64,000 bases of DNA. Origin: Streptomyces canus 299MFChir4.1. GTDB taxonomy: Bacteria > Actinomycetota > Actinomycetes > Streptomycetales > Streptomycetaceae. Where the stretch lies: assembly GCF_000383615.1 (NCBI RefSeq), contig NZ_KB911588.1:186001-250000 (forward strand). Reading direction: 5' to 3'. This document shows, one piece after another, positions 18,415 to 27,397 of the stretch; position 1 is the first letter of the stretch; the number at the start of each line of letters is the position of its first letter. The notes under the pieces were generated by a model. It did no database searches, had not been told where the DNA came from, and was given only the letters and a program-made list of their open reading frames with translations. The translations under genes were made by a program, and so were the position numbers.

Positions 18415-18479
18415 GTACGCAGAACGGAACGACGTACGCAAGCGCTGCTTGTTGTACGCTGGGCGCGAACGTCGTACGC
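18415..18479. promoter_or_regulatory. Four phased GTACGC boxes, likely TetR operator array
   Basis: GTACGC occurs at 18415, 18434, 18454 and 18474, i.e. every 19-20 bp (about two helical turns). Three copies carry GAAC four bases upstream (GAAC-N3-GTACGC). The array fills the shared promoter region of the efflux pump and the TetR gene. Confidence 0.65.
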
Positions 18480-18510
18480 AGCAGGTCGGGCCACAAGATC
18501 AGGAGTACCG

Positions 18511-19248
18511 ATGGCGACGAGGCCGACCCCCATCCCCTCCGTCTGGGCCCGCCCGCAACGGGAGCCCGACCAGCCGGCGCTCAGCCGTGCCGCGATCGTG
18601 CGCGAGGCGATCGTGATGCTGGACGCGGAGGGGGTCGAAGCGCTGAGCATGCGCAAGCTGGCCACCCGACTGAACGCCGGTGCGGCCTCCCTCTACCGGC
18701 ACGTCGCCACGAAGGACGAGCTGATGGAGCTGGCGGTGGACGAGGTCGCCGCGGAGATCCACGTCCCGTCGGCCGACGGCGCCGACTGGCGGGCGGCCGT
18801 CTCGGAGGCGGCCCGCTCCTTCCGTACGACGGCCCTGCGGCACCCGTGGCTGCCGCCGGTCCTCGGCCAGGCGGGCCTGGCCTACCTGGGCCCCAACCTC
18901 ATGTCCTACTCGGAGCGGCTGGCGGCCCTGTTCACGGCCGCCGGGTTCCCGGATCCCGGCACGGCGATCGACGCGGTGCTGTCGTACGTGATCGGCATGA
19001 GCACCACGGAGGCCGCCTGGCTCACCACGGTCAGCCGCTCCGGCGACTCCGAGTCGGGCCTCATCGCCCGCCTTCTCCCCGCGGTGCAGCAGGCCACGGC
19101 GCCCCACAGCCATCTGGCCCAGGGCTACGCCGAGACCGAGGAGGCGGTCACGACGGACCCGGCGGCCCTGAGGGAGGCCAAATTCGAGGCCGCCCTGGAG
19201 ATCGTCCTGGACGGCCTGTCACTGCGCCTGGAAGCGCCGGGATCCTGA
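18511..19248 (+). CDS. TetR/AcrR family transcriptional regulator
   Basis: 245 residues. The helix-turn-helix lies at about residues 45-65 (MRKLATRLNAGAASLYRHV), and the C-terminal ligand domain resembles the TetR_C class found beside drug pumps. It is divergent from the DHA2 exporter and probably represses it and itself through the phased GTACGC boxes; a drug-like inducer would release it. ATG 18511 follows AGGAGT. Confidence 0.93.
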   Translation: MATRPTPIPSVWARPQREPDQPALSRAAIVREAIVMLDAEGVEALSMRKLATRLNAGAASLYRHVATKDELMELAVDEVAAEIHVPSADGADWRAAVSEAARSFRTTALRHPWLPPVLGQAGLAYLGPNLMSYSERLAALFTAAGFPDPGTAIDAVLSYVIGMSTTEAAWLTTVSRSGDSESGLIARLLPAVQQATAPHSHLAQGYAETEEAVTTDPAALREAKFEAALEIVLDGLSLRLEAPGS

Positions 19249-19293
19249 CGGCGACGCGGTGATCGCGGAGCGCCTCGGCCGCCCGGGCACGCG

Positions 19294-19770
19294 CTAGCCG
19301 TACATCCTGCGCATCGCGAACTCGACCATCTGCTCCACGGCCTTCGCGTCGAAGACGATCCGGTGCTCCCCCTCCATGTCGAGAACGAAGCCGTAGCCCG
19401 TCGGCAGCAGGTCGAGGACCTCCGCGCCGGTGATGACGAAGTACTTGGACTCCTTGCCCGCGTACCGCCGCAGTTCCTTGAGCGTGGTGAACATGGGGAT
19501 CACCGGCTGCTGGGTGTTGTGCAGGGCGAGGAACCCGGGGTTGTCGCCGCGCGGGCAGTAGACCTTGGACGTGGCGAAGACCTGCTGGAAGTCCTCCGCC
19601 GACATCTGTCCGGTGGTGAAGGCACGCACCGCGTCCGCGAGGGAGGGCGGGGACGGCTCGGGGTACAGCGGCGGCTGCTGGCCGTACCCGCCCACACCGC
19701 CGGCCATGGGCTGCTGTGGCGGGACGCCGTACTGCTGCTGGGCACCAGCGTTCTGGTCGTAGCCGTACAT
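19294..19770 (-). CDS. SseB-like domain protein
   Basis: 158 residues. Residues 1-45 are a Gln/Pro/Gly/Tyr-rich tail (QQQYGVPPQQPMAGG). The remainder matches the SseB N-terminal fold, with VYCPRGDNPGF and PMFTTLKELRRY, ending MRRMYG. In enterobacteria SseB relates to secretion or stress, but the actinobacterial homologues have no known role. No signal peptide is present. It is encoded alone, convergent to TetR. Confidence 0.8.
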   Translation of the reverse strand: MYGYDQNAGAQQQYGVPPQQPMAGGVGGYGQQPPLYPEPSPPSLADAVRAFTTGQMSAEDFQQVFATSKVYCPRGDNPGFLALHNTQQPVIPMFTTLKELRRYAGKESKYFVITGAEVLDLLPTGYGFVLDMEGEHRIVFDAKAVEQMVEFAMRRMYG

Positions 19771-19890
19771 GGGCGTAAGCGTACCGAGGGGGGCGGGCGC
19801 CGCGGGCGGCTACCGGCACCCGGGAAACCGACAGCGACCCGACAGCCGCCGGCCCTGGGTTGCGGCGTCTGCCGCTCGTAGCGTCGGTTC

Positions 19891-20717
19891 ATGCGCAGAC
19901 ACGGCGACGACGAGGTCCACGAGCACGACCGAGGGCTCTCCTACGACCTTCCCATGCTCGCCCGCCGACGGATGATCCGGCTCCTGGCGGGAGCGGGGGC
20001 GGGGGCCGCGGTGGGGGCGGGCCTGGCGGCCCTGGCGGGCTGCACCGCCGAGGGCACCCCTTCTTCCGCGGCGGACCCCGCGGCCGACTGCGCCGGCGTT
20101 CCCGCGGAGACCGCGGGCCCTTACCCGGGCGACGGCGCGAACGGCGTGAACGTGCTGAAGGAGAGCGGGGTCGTCCGCAGCGACATCACCGGGAGCTTCG
20201 GCGACTCGGCGGGCGGCACCGCCGAGGGCGTCCCCCTGGCCTTCACGCTCACCGTGGTGGACGCGGCCTCCGGCTGCGGGACCCCGAGGAAGGGCGCGGC
20301 CGTCTACGTCTGGCACTGCGACCGGGAGGGCGGCTACTCCCTGTACACCGAGGGGGTCGCCGACGAGAACTACCTGCGCGGGGTCCAGGAGACCGACGAG
20401 CGGGGGGAAACACCTTCACCAGTGTCTTTCCCGGCTGCTACACCGGCCGCTGGCCGCACATCCACTTCGAGGTCTACGGCAGTCTCCGGGACGCGACGAG
20501 GGCCACCGCGATCACGAACACCTCGCAGCTCGCGCTGCCGAAGGACGTCTGCGAGACGGTGTACGCGACCGCGGGCTACGAGCGGAGCGTGGACCACCTC
20601 GGCCGGCTCTCGCTGGAGTCGGACAGCGTCTTCCGCGACGGCCACGACCAGCAGCTCGCGACGGTGAGGGGAAGCGTGGAGGAGGGGTACAACGCCACGC
20701 TGACCATCGCGGTGTGA
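19891..20717 (+). pseudogene. Intradiol dioxygenase-like Tat lipoprotein, frameshifted in a G run
   Basis: The N-terminus ARRRMIRLLAGAGAGAAVGA followed by LAALAGC is a twin-arginine lipoprotein signal. The first frame continues through VYVWHCDREGGYSLY to about residue 172, then is lost in a run of six Gs at 20402-20407. The -1 frame resumes NTFTSVFPGCYTGRWPHIHFEV and ends at 20717. One more G restores 275 residues and all probable iron ligands (Tyr in GGYS, Tyr in GCYTGR, His in PHIHF). A TAGCGT box (19879-19884) implies a leaderless start. Homopolymer sequencing error or true mutation are both possible. Confidence 0.8.
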
Positions 20718-20742
20718 ACCGTCACAGATGGCCGGTTCGGGG

Positions 20743-20769
20743 TTGCGACTTATTACCGACGGGTAGCAT
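20743..20769 (+). promoter_or_regulatory. Putative promoter and dyad of the acyl-CoA dehydrogenase gene
   Basis: TTGCGA (20743-20748) and TAGCAT (20764-20769) are 15 bp apart. The small dyad TACC-GACG-GGTA (20754-20765) overlaps the -10 box, a layout suited to a repressor responding to fatty acyl-CoA. This is inference. Confidence 0.4.
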
Positions 20770-20846
20770 CATCGTAGCTACTTGTTGGTACGTGAACTAG
20801 CGCGAGGAACCAAGTGCCTCGCCGAACTCTTAACGGAGCCGTCGCC

Positions 20847-22673
20847 ATGGGGCACTACAAGTCGAATCTGCGCGACATCGAGTTCAACCTCTTCGAAGTA
20901 CTCGGGCGCGACAAGCTGTACGGCACCGGGCCCTTCGCGGAGATGGACGTCGACACCGCGAAGAGCATCCTGGAGGAGCTGACCCGCCTCTCGGAGAACG
21001 AGCTGGCGGAGTCCTTCGCGGACGCCGACCGCAACCCGCCGGTCTTCGACCCCGAGACGAACACCGCGCCGGTCCCGGCGTCCTTCAAGAAGAGCTACAA
21101 GGCCTTCATGGACTCCGAGTACTGGCGGCTGGGCCTGCCCGAGGAGATCGGCGGCACCACCTCGCCCCGCTCCCTGATCTGGGCCTTCGCCGAGCTGATC
21201 CTGGGCGCCAACCCGGCCGTCTGGATGTACTCCTCGGGCCCCGCGTTCGCCGGCATCCTCTTCGAGGAGGGCAACGAGGTCCAGAAGCACATCGCCAAGG
21301 TCGCCGTGGAGAAGCAGTGGGGCTCCACGATGGTCCTCACCGAGCCCGACGCGGGCTCCGACGTCGGCGCCGGCCGCACCAAGGCGGTCCAGCAGGAGGA
21401 CGGCTCCTGGCACATCGAGGGCGTCAAGCGCTTCATCACGTCCGGTGAGCACGACATGGAGGAGAACATCCTCCACTACGTGCTCGCGCGGCCCGAAGGC
21501 GCCGGTGCCGGCACCAAGGGGCTGTCCCTCTTCCTCGTGCCCAAGTACCTCTTCGACTTCGAGACCGGCGAGCTGGGCGAGCGCAACGGCGTGTACGCGA
21601 CCAACGTCGAGCACAAGATGGGCCTGAAGGCCTCCAACACCTGCGAGATGACCTTCGGCGACCGCCACCCCGCCAAGGGCTGGCTCATCGGCGACAAGCA
21701 CGACGGCATCCGCCAGATGTTCCGCATCATCGAGTTCGCGCGGATGATGGTCGGCACGAAGGCGATCTCGACGCTGTCGACGGGCTACCTGAACGCGCTG
21801 GAGTACGCCAAGGAGCGCGTCCAGGGTCCCGACCTGGCGAACTTCATGGACAAGACCGCGCCCAAGGTCACCATCACGCACCACCCCGACGTGCGCCGCT
21901 CGCTGATCACGCAGAAGGCGTACGCGGAGGGCATGCGCGCCCTGGTGCTGTACACGGCCTCCATCCAGGACGAGATCCAGGTCAAGGAGGCGGCGGGCGA
22001 GGACATCAAGGCGCTGGAGGCGCTGAACGACCTGCTCCTGCCCATCGTCAAGGGCTACGGCTCGGAGAAGGGCTACGAGCAGCTCGCCCAGTCGCTGCAG
22101 ACCTTCGGCGGCTCCGGCTTCCTGCAGGAGTACCCGATCGAGCAGTACATCCGCGACGCCAAGATCGACACCCTGTACGAGGGCACCACCGCGATCCAGG
22201 GCCAGGACTTCTTCTTCCGGAAGATCGTCCGCAACCAGGGCGCCGCGCTGAACTCGCTCGCCGAGGACATCAAGAAGTTCCTGGCGCTCGGCACCGGCGG
22301 CGAGGTGCTCGCGGACGCCCGCGAGCACCTCGCCAAGGCGGCCGTCGAGCTGGAGGCCATCGTCGGCCTGATGCTGACCGACCTCGCGGCCACCGAGCAG
22401 GACGTCAAGAACATCTACAAGGTGGGCCTGAACACCACCCGCCTGCTGATGGCCTCGGGTGACGTGGTCGTCGGCTACCTGCTCCTCAAGGGCGCCGCGA
22501 TCGCCGCCGAGAAGCTGGAGACCGCCTCCGCCAAGGACAAGGCGTTCTACACCGGCAAGATCGCTGCCGCGAAGTTCTTCGCGGCCAACGTCCTGCCCGG
22601 CGTGACCCTGGCCCGCAAGGTCGCCGAGGGCGTCGAGCTGGACCTGATGGAGCTGGACGAGGCCGCGTTCTAG
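20847..22673 (+). CDS. Acyl-CoA dehydrogenase, FadE5-like
   Basis: 608 residues, longer than classical acyl-CoA dehydrogenases and matching the ~600-residue FadE5/very-long-chain type with an extra C-terminal helical domain. It oxidises acyl-CoA to trans-2-enoyl-CoA with FAD, passing electrons to ETF. Visible features are the FAD-binding TEPDAGSDVGAG (about residue 170) and the probable catalytic Glu in LYEGTTAIQGQDF (about 445). The ATG at 20847 has GGAG 8-10 bp upstream. It is monocistronic, closed by a strong hairpin at 22701. Confidence 0.94.
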   Translation: MGHYKSNLRDIEFNLFEVLGRDKLYGTGPFAEMDVDTAKSILEELTRLSENELAESFADADRNPPVFDPETNTAPVPASFKKSYKAFMDSEYWRLGLPEEIGGTTSPRSLIWAFAELILGANPAVWMYSSGPAFAGILFEEGNEVQKHIAKVAVEKQWGSTMVLTEPDAGSDVGAGRTKAVQQEDGSWHIEGVKRFITSGEHDMEENILHYVLARPEGAGAGTKGLSLFLVPKYLFDFETGELGERNGVYATNVEHKMGLKASNTCEMTFGDRHPAKGWLIGDKHDGIRQMFRIIEFARMMVGTKAISTLSTGYLNALEYAKERVQGPDLANFMDKTAPKVTITHHPDVRRSLITQKAYAEGMRALVLYTASIQDEIQVKEAAGEDIKALEALNDLLLPIVKGYGSEKGYEQLAQSLQTFGGSGFLQEYPIEQYIRDAKIDTLYEGTTAIQGQDFFFRKIVRNQGAALNSLAEDIKKFLALGTGGEVLADAREHLAKAAVELEAIVGLMLTDLAATEQDVKNIYKVGLNTTRLLMASGDVVVGYLLLKGAAIAAEKLETASAKDKAFYTGKIAAAKFFAANVLPGVTLARKVAEGVELDLMELDEAAF

Positions 22674-22700
22674 GACACACCTGTACAGCTGCACACCCAC

Positions 22701-22743
22701 CGTACGAGAGCCCGCTCCCATCGCCGGAGCGGGCTCTCGTACG
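22701..22743. terminator. 18-bp perfect hairpin terminator
   Basis: CGTACGAGAGCCCGCTCC and its exact complement flank a 7-nt loop, 28 bp after the acyl-CoA dehydrogenase stop and just before the next gene. Confidence 0.88.
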
Positions 22744-22760
22744 TCGTTAAGGTGAACCCC

Positions 22761-24056
22761 ATGAGCGCACCCCACCGCTTCGACCGCGGCCACACCGACG
22801 ACCTCATGACCTTCCTGGCGGCGAGCCCCACGCCGTACCACGCGGTGGCGAACGCCGCCGAGCGGCTGGAGAAGGCAGGCTTCCGCCAGGTCTCGGAGAC
22901 GGACGCCTGGGAAGGGTCGAGCGGCGGAAAGTACGTGCTGCGGGGCGGCGCGATCATCGCCTGGTACGTCCCCGAGGGCGCGGCGCCCCACACGCCGTAC
23001 CGCATCGTCGGCGCGCACACCGACTCCCCGAACCTGCGGGTCAAGCCGCAGCCGGACAGCGGAGCGCACGGCTGGCGCCAGGTCGCCGTGGAGATCTACG
23101 GCGGTCCCCTGATGAACTCCTGGCTCGACCGTGACCTGGGGCTGGCCGGCCGGCTGACCCTGCGGGACGGTTCGACGCGGCTGGTGAACGTGGACCGGCC
23201 GCTGCTGAGAGTGCCCCAACTCGCGATCCACCTGGACCGCGCGGTGTCGTCGGACGGGCTCAAGCTCGACAAGCAGCGCCATCTGCAGCCCGTCTGGGGC
23301 CTCGGCAACGACGTGCGCGACGGCGACCTGATCGCCTTCCTGGCCGAGGAACTGGGGCTCGGCGCGGGCGAGGTGACCGGCTGGGACCTGATGACGCACT
23401 CCGTGGAGGCACCTGCCTACCTGGGCCGGGACAAGGAGCTGGTGGCCGGCCCGCGGATGGACAACCTGCTGTCCGTGCACGCGGGGGTGGCCGCCCTGGC
23501 CGCGGTGTCGAGCGGCTCGGAGCCGTCGTCCATCCCCGTCCTCGCCGCCTTCGACCACGAGGAGAACGGCTCGCAGTCGGACACCGGCGCGGACGGGCCG
23601 CTGCTCGGCGGGGTCATGGAGCGGTCGGTGTTCGCGCGCGGCGGGTCGTACGAGGACCGGGCGCGGGCCTTCGCGGGGACGGTCTGTCTGTCCTCCGACA
23701 CCGGGCACGCCGTGCACCCCAACTACGCGGAGCGGCACGATCCGACGCACCACCCGCGGGTCAACGGCGGCCCGATCCTGAAGGTCAACGTCAACAACCG
23801 CTACGCCACGGACGGTTCGGGCCGTGCCGTGTGGGCCGCCGCCTGTGAGCGGGCGGACGTGCCCTTCCAGTCCTTCGTGTCCAACAACTCCATGCCCTGC
23901 GGCACGACCATCGGCCCGATCACCGCGGCCCGGCACGGCATCAAGACCGTCGACATCGGCGTGGCGATCCTGTCGATGCACAGCGTGCGGGAGTTGTGCG
24001 GCGCGGACGACCCGCATCTGCTGGCGAACGCTCTGGTCGCGTTCCTGGAGGGGTAG
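22761..24056 (+). CDS. M18 family aminopeptidase
   Basis: 431 residues, typical for M18 (aspartyl) aminopeptidases, which remove acidic or neutral N-terminal residues with two zinc ions. Metal and catalytic motifs are GAHTDSPNLR, FDHEENGSQSD, SSDTGHAVHPNY and the late His in ILSMHSVREL. ATG 22761 follows AAGGTG at 7 bp; a GTG at 22752 overlaps that ribosome-binding site and is not preferred. Cytoplasmic, probably peptide recycling. Confidence 0.95.
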   Translation: MSAPHRFDRGHTDDLMTFLAASPTPYHAVANAAERLEKAGFRQVSETDAWEGSSGGKYVLRGGAIIAWYVPEGAAPHTPYRIVGAHTDSPNLRVKPQPDSGAHGWRQVAVEIYGGPLMNSWLDRDLGLAGRLTLRDGSTRLVNVDRPLLRVPQLAIHLDRAVSSDGLKLDKQRHLQPVWGLGNDVRDGDLIAFLAEELGLGAGEVTGWDLMTHSVEAPAYLGRDKELVAGPRMDNLLSVHAGVAALAAVSSGSEPSSIPVLAAFDHEENGSQSDTGADGPLLGGVMERSVFARGGSYEDRARAFAGTVCLSSDTGHAVHPNYAERHDPTHHPRVNGGPILKVNVNNRYATDGSGRAVWAAACERADVPFQSFVSNNSMPCGTTIGPITAARHGIKTVDIGVAILSMHSVRELCGADDPHLLANALVAFLEG

Positions 24057-24124
24057 TTCGCGCGAAGTGGGGGTACCCGGAGGTCCGGGCCGGAACTACC
24101 GGACCGGACAGGGAGGCGACACTC

Positions 24125-24364
24125 ATGGGCCTCGGCGGGTGCATCATCCTCATCGCCGTGGGAGCAATCCTCACGTTCGCCACCGACTGGCACATGCAGG
24201 GGGTCAACCTCGACCTGGTCGGTGTGATCCTGATGATCGTGGGACTGATCGGCGTGACGACGTTCAGCAGCATCGCCCGGCGTCGGCGTGTGGTGGTACC
24301 GCCCACCACGTCGACGGTCGTGGAGGAGCGCCGCGACGGATACTCCGACGGATACGGCGTGTAG
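24125..24364 (+). CDS. Small two-helix membrane protein (DUF6458-like)
   Basis: 79 residues. Two hydrophobic segments (about 3-22 and 29-50) are followed by a short Arg-rich loop (ARRRRVVVPP) and a hydrophilic tail EERRDGYSDGYGV. GGGAGG lies 10 bp before ATG 24125. The family is widespread in actinobacteria and of unknown function. It lies 68 bp after the aminopeptidase. Confidence 0.8.
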   Translation: MGLGGCIILIAVGAILTFATDWHMQGVNLDLVGVILMIVGLIGVTTFSSIARRRRVVVPPTTSTVVEERRDGYSDGYGV

Positions 24365-24455
24365 ACAGATACGGCGTATAGACAGATTTGGCGCGCGGAC
24401 GAATACAGCGCGTAAGGGGCATCGAGCGGGACGACGGACGCACAGGGCGTCCGGA

Positions 24456-24488
24456 GACAACTGTGAGCATTCCGTGATCACAGTTGTC
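24456..24488. repeat. 11-bp inverted repeat before the glycosyltransferase gene
   Basis: GACAACTGTGA and its exact complement TCACAGTTGTC flank an 11-nt spacer. It could terminate the upstream gene or act as an operator 60 bp before the glycosyltransferase start. The preceding sequence (24353-24400) has imperfect tandem copies of GATACGGCGTRTAGACA. Confidence 0.5.
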
Positions 24489-24548
24489 TTGTCCGCTTGT
24501 GTGGAAATAGTGAAAACTCGGGATCCTTGAGAGCCCGGGGGGTCTGCA

Positions 24549-25745
24549 GTGCCGGGCGTGAACCACCAGCGCACCCGGGGGCTCCCCGTGCTCCACCCCA
24601 CGACAACCGTCGTGGCGCCCGATCCGAGATCAGCGCGCCCCCACCGGCACGCCGCTCGCCGCGCCCACGCCGCCCCCGACGAACTCGACCTCCCGCTGCG
24701 CCTGGTGGCGCTGATACCGGCCCACAACGAACAGGACCGCATCGCCGACGCGATCCAGGGCCTGTGGCGGCAGACCCGGCGCCCCGACCTGATCGTGGTG
24801 GTCGCCGACAACTGCACCGACGCCACCGCCGAGATCGCCGTCGCGCACGGCGCCCGGGTCTTCGCCACCGAGGGCAACACGCACAAGAAGGCCGGCGCCC
24901 TCAACCAGGCCATCGCCTGGGTGCTGCCCCATCTCGAGGACCGCGACCTGCTGTTGGTGCAGGACGCCGACACCGTGCTCAACCCCTCGTTCAGCGAGAC
25001 GGCGATCGGCACCTTCAACCGCAAGGTCGGCGCCGTCGGAGGGGTCTTCTACGGCGAGGACGGCGGCGGACTGCTCGGACTGCTCCAGCGCATGGAGTTC
25101 CACCGCTACGCCTGGGAACTGGAGCGCACCGGCGGCAAGGCCCAGGTCCTCACCGGCACCGGCACCATGTTCCGCGCCCGCGTCCTGCGCGAGGTGCGAG
25201 CTGCCCGCCGCGCCGGGCAGCTCGGCGGCGGCCAGGCCTACTACAGCCTCGCCTCGCTCACCGAGGACGACGAGATGACCAAGGCGATCAAGACCCTCGG
25301 CTACCGGGCCATGTCCCCGGCCGGCTGCGCGGTCACCACCGAGATCATGCCCACCCTGGGCAAGCTGTGGCACCAACGGCTGCGCTGGCAGCGCGGCGCC
25401 CTGGAGAACCTGCGCGACTACGGCTGGACACGTGTCACCGCCCGCTACTTCATGCAGCAGCTCCTCATGGGCTTCGGCGCGCTGTCCTTCCTGGTCTACC
25501 TGACCTACATGGTCACCTACACCACCCTGTACGGCTGGCCCGGCTTCTCCCCCTTCTGGACCGCGATCGGGCTCGTCTTCGTGGTCGAGAAGACGGTTTC
25601 CGTACGCCGGGCGGGACCACGTGCCGTGCTGGTGGCGGCGCTCATGGTGCCGGAGATGCTCTACGACCTTTTCCAGCACGCCGTCTACTTCACCTCGCTG
25701 TGGGGCCTGTTGCGCCGCAGCGAGGAGAAGTGGGTGGCGACGTAA
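24549..25745 (+). CDS. Processive family 2 glycosyltransferase (membrane)
   Basis: 398 residues. The GT-A domain begins LVALIPAHNEQDRIADAIQG (about 52). The metal/UDP site DAD is at VQDADTVLN, the acceptor motif is TEDDEM, and QRLRWQRGALE is the Q-x-x-R-W signature of processive enzymes. Two or three membrane segments follow (about 310-380). It probably polymerises or exports a beta-linked polysaccharide at the cell surface. A 52-residue membrane protein follows after 34 bp and may be its partner. The GTG start at 24549 has a GGGGGG run upstream; GTG at 24558 is an alternative. Confidence 0.88.
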   Translation: MPGVNHQRTRGLPVLHPTTTVVAPDPRSARPHRHAARRAHAAPDELDLPLRLVALIPAHNEQDRIADAIQGLWRQTRRPDLIVVVADNCTDATAEIAVAHGARVFATEGNTHKKAGALNQAIAWVLPHLEDRDLLLVQDADTVLNPSFSETAIGTFNRKVGAVGGVFYGEDGGGLLGLLQRMEFHRYAWELERTGGKAQVLTGTGTMFRARVLREVRAARRAGQLGGGQAYYSLASLTEDDEMTKAIKTLGYRAMSPAGCAVTTEIMPTLGKLWHQRLRWQRGALENLRDYGWTRVTARYFMQQLLMGFGALSFLVYLTYMVTYTTLYGWPGFSPFWTAIGLVFVVEKTVSVRRAGPRAVLVAALMVPEMLYDLFQHAVYFTSLWGLLRRSEEKWVAT

Positions 25746-25779
25746 CCCTCGGTATGTACCCCTCATAGGAGAAAAGCGC

Positions 25780-25938
25780 ATGTACGGAAGAGTGATCGGT
25801 GCCGGCACGACCGGTGCCGGAGGCGCCACGTTGGCCGCGACCGGGCTGTGGCTGAACAGCATGGCGATGCTGGTGACCGCCACGACCCTGGTGGCGGCGG
25901 GGGTGGCGCTGTTCAAGTTGGTCCCGCGCAGGCGGTAG
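25780..25938 (+). CDS. 52-residue membrane protein downstream of the glycosyltransferase
   Basis: MYGRVIGAGTTGAGGATLAA begins a peptide with one or two hydrophobic segments and a basic end (FKLVPRRR). AGGAGA lies 7 bp before ATG 25780. The 34-bp gap from the glycosyltransferase suggests cotranscription and possibly an accessory subunit role. It has no recognised domain. Confidence 0.75.
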   Translation: MYGRVIGAGTTGAGGATLAATGLWLNSMAMLVTATTLVAAGVALFKLVPRRR

Positions 25939-25944
25939 GGGCCG

Positions 25945-27273
25945 CTACGGGCTCTGGTCCATCCCGGCGAGGATCAGCGCCAGCCGGTCCGTCCCCGAAG
26001 GTGTCAGACGGACCGGGACTCCCCAGTCCTGCTGGTGGACATGACAGGCCGGGTACTCGTTCGCCAGGTCGTCGTCGCAGGACGCGGCCATGGCCGAGAT
26101 GTGCAGGACGCCCTGCTCGATCGCGGGGTTCAGGTCGAGGGTGCGGAACAGCTCTGTTCCCGCACCCTCGCCGTCTTTCAGCAGCTCGGGCGGGGTGGCG
26201 GAGACCAGGAGGCGGGTCGAGGGGCCGTATCTGGTGTCCGGCTTCTGGCCCGCCGGGGCCTGGAAGACCACGTCCAACCGAAGCCTGCCCGGAGCCACTT
26301 CGGTGGCCGCGCGCCGGGTGCGATGGGACGTCGACTCGACGCGTACGGCCTCCTCGGGCAGCCTGAGCCGGGTCAGCCGGTGCCGGGCCGACTCGACGAC
26401 CACGATCTCCTCCCCGACCAGGACCGCGTCGCTCGGTTCCCGCAGATCCGTGGCGAGGGTGGTGACCTCACCGCGGCGCCGTCGCGGTGCCCGAAGTCGA
26501 AGAGACCGGTGCCGACGGCGGTGTGGACGACCCCGTCCGGGTCCACCCAGCGCAGGGCGGAGGTCTCGGAGTCGGCGAGCCACAGGCGTTCGCCGTCCGC
26601 CGCCACGGCCAGGCCGGAGGGCTGGGCGAACCAGGCCTCGGCGCCGGGCCCGTCGACCAGGCCCTCGTTGGTGGTGCCGGCGACGGCCGCGACGGTCTCG
26701 TCGCCCGGGTCGTAGGCCCACAGCTGGTGGACGCCCGCCATCGCGATCCACACCAGGCCGCGCCACACCGCCACGTCCCACGGGGAGGACAGATCCGTCT
26801 CGCGCGCGAGGCCGGCGGTGGGGGAGCCCCGCCACCACTGGCGTCCGGTGCCGGCCAGGGTGGTGACCTCGCCGGTGCCGAGGTCGAGGCGGCGCAGGGC
26901 GTGGTTGACGGTGTCGGCGACCACCACGGAGCCCTCGTCCAGGAGGGCGAGCCCCTGCGGTTCGTTGAAGCCGGCCGTCTCCGCCGTACCGTCGGCGAAG
27001 CCGCGCGCCGGAGCCGATCCGCCGTACGACGCTCTCGCCGTCCGCCGCGAGCTCCACCAGCTGGTGCCGGGTGGTGTCGCTGACCAGGAGGTTCCCGGAC
27101 GGCAGCAGGAGCGCCTTGCCCCGGAAGCGCAGGGTGGTCGGCTCGGGCTCGGGCGCCACGTACGGCCCGTCGCCGCGCCGGAGGGTGCCCTTCGCCCCGT
27201 GCTCCGCCTCCAGCTCCGTCACCAGCCGCTCGATCGCGTGCACATGGCCCTCACCGGCATGCTGCGCGACCAC
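25945..27273 (-). pseudogene. Decayed thioredoxin-like/NHL-repeat protein: N-terminal domain missing, two frameshifts
   Basis: The reading frame opens at VVAQHAGEGHVHAIERLVTE, which in intact homologues is the end of a thioredoxin-like domain; the ~180 residues before it, including the CxxC site, are absent. NHL beta-propeller blades follow (LLPSGNLLVSDTTRHQLVEL). Near 27005 two bases are lost in a GC run, shifting to the frame VVADTVNHALRRLDLGTGEV. Near 26476 one further base is lost, returning to the first frame at GEVTTLATDLREPSDAV. With 5' truncation plus two indels this is a true pseudogene rather than one sequencing error. Confidence 0.82.
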
Positions 27274-27397
27274 GCCCCGCGAGGAGCGGTCTGGGGACGG
27301 CCGCGAACCGCCGCGCGCGTGTGCGGCGCGAGACGGGACTCAGCCCGTCGGCCTATCGGCGGCGTTTCGGGACCGGCGCCGGGGAAGCGGTAACGGC

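Noticed and set aside
20778..24017. Very long minus-strand open frame (1079 codons)
   Set aside because: It lies opposite the acyl-CoA dehydrogenase and M18 genes, both with full catalytic motifs. Its composition (Val/Gly/Arg/His-rich) is the usual antisense shadow of GC-rich genes.
24456..24488. CRP-type site in TGTGA...TCACA
   Set aside because: The half-sites are 11 bp apart rather than the 6 bp CRP needs; kept only as an unassigned inverted repeat.
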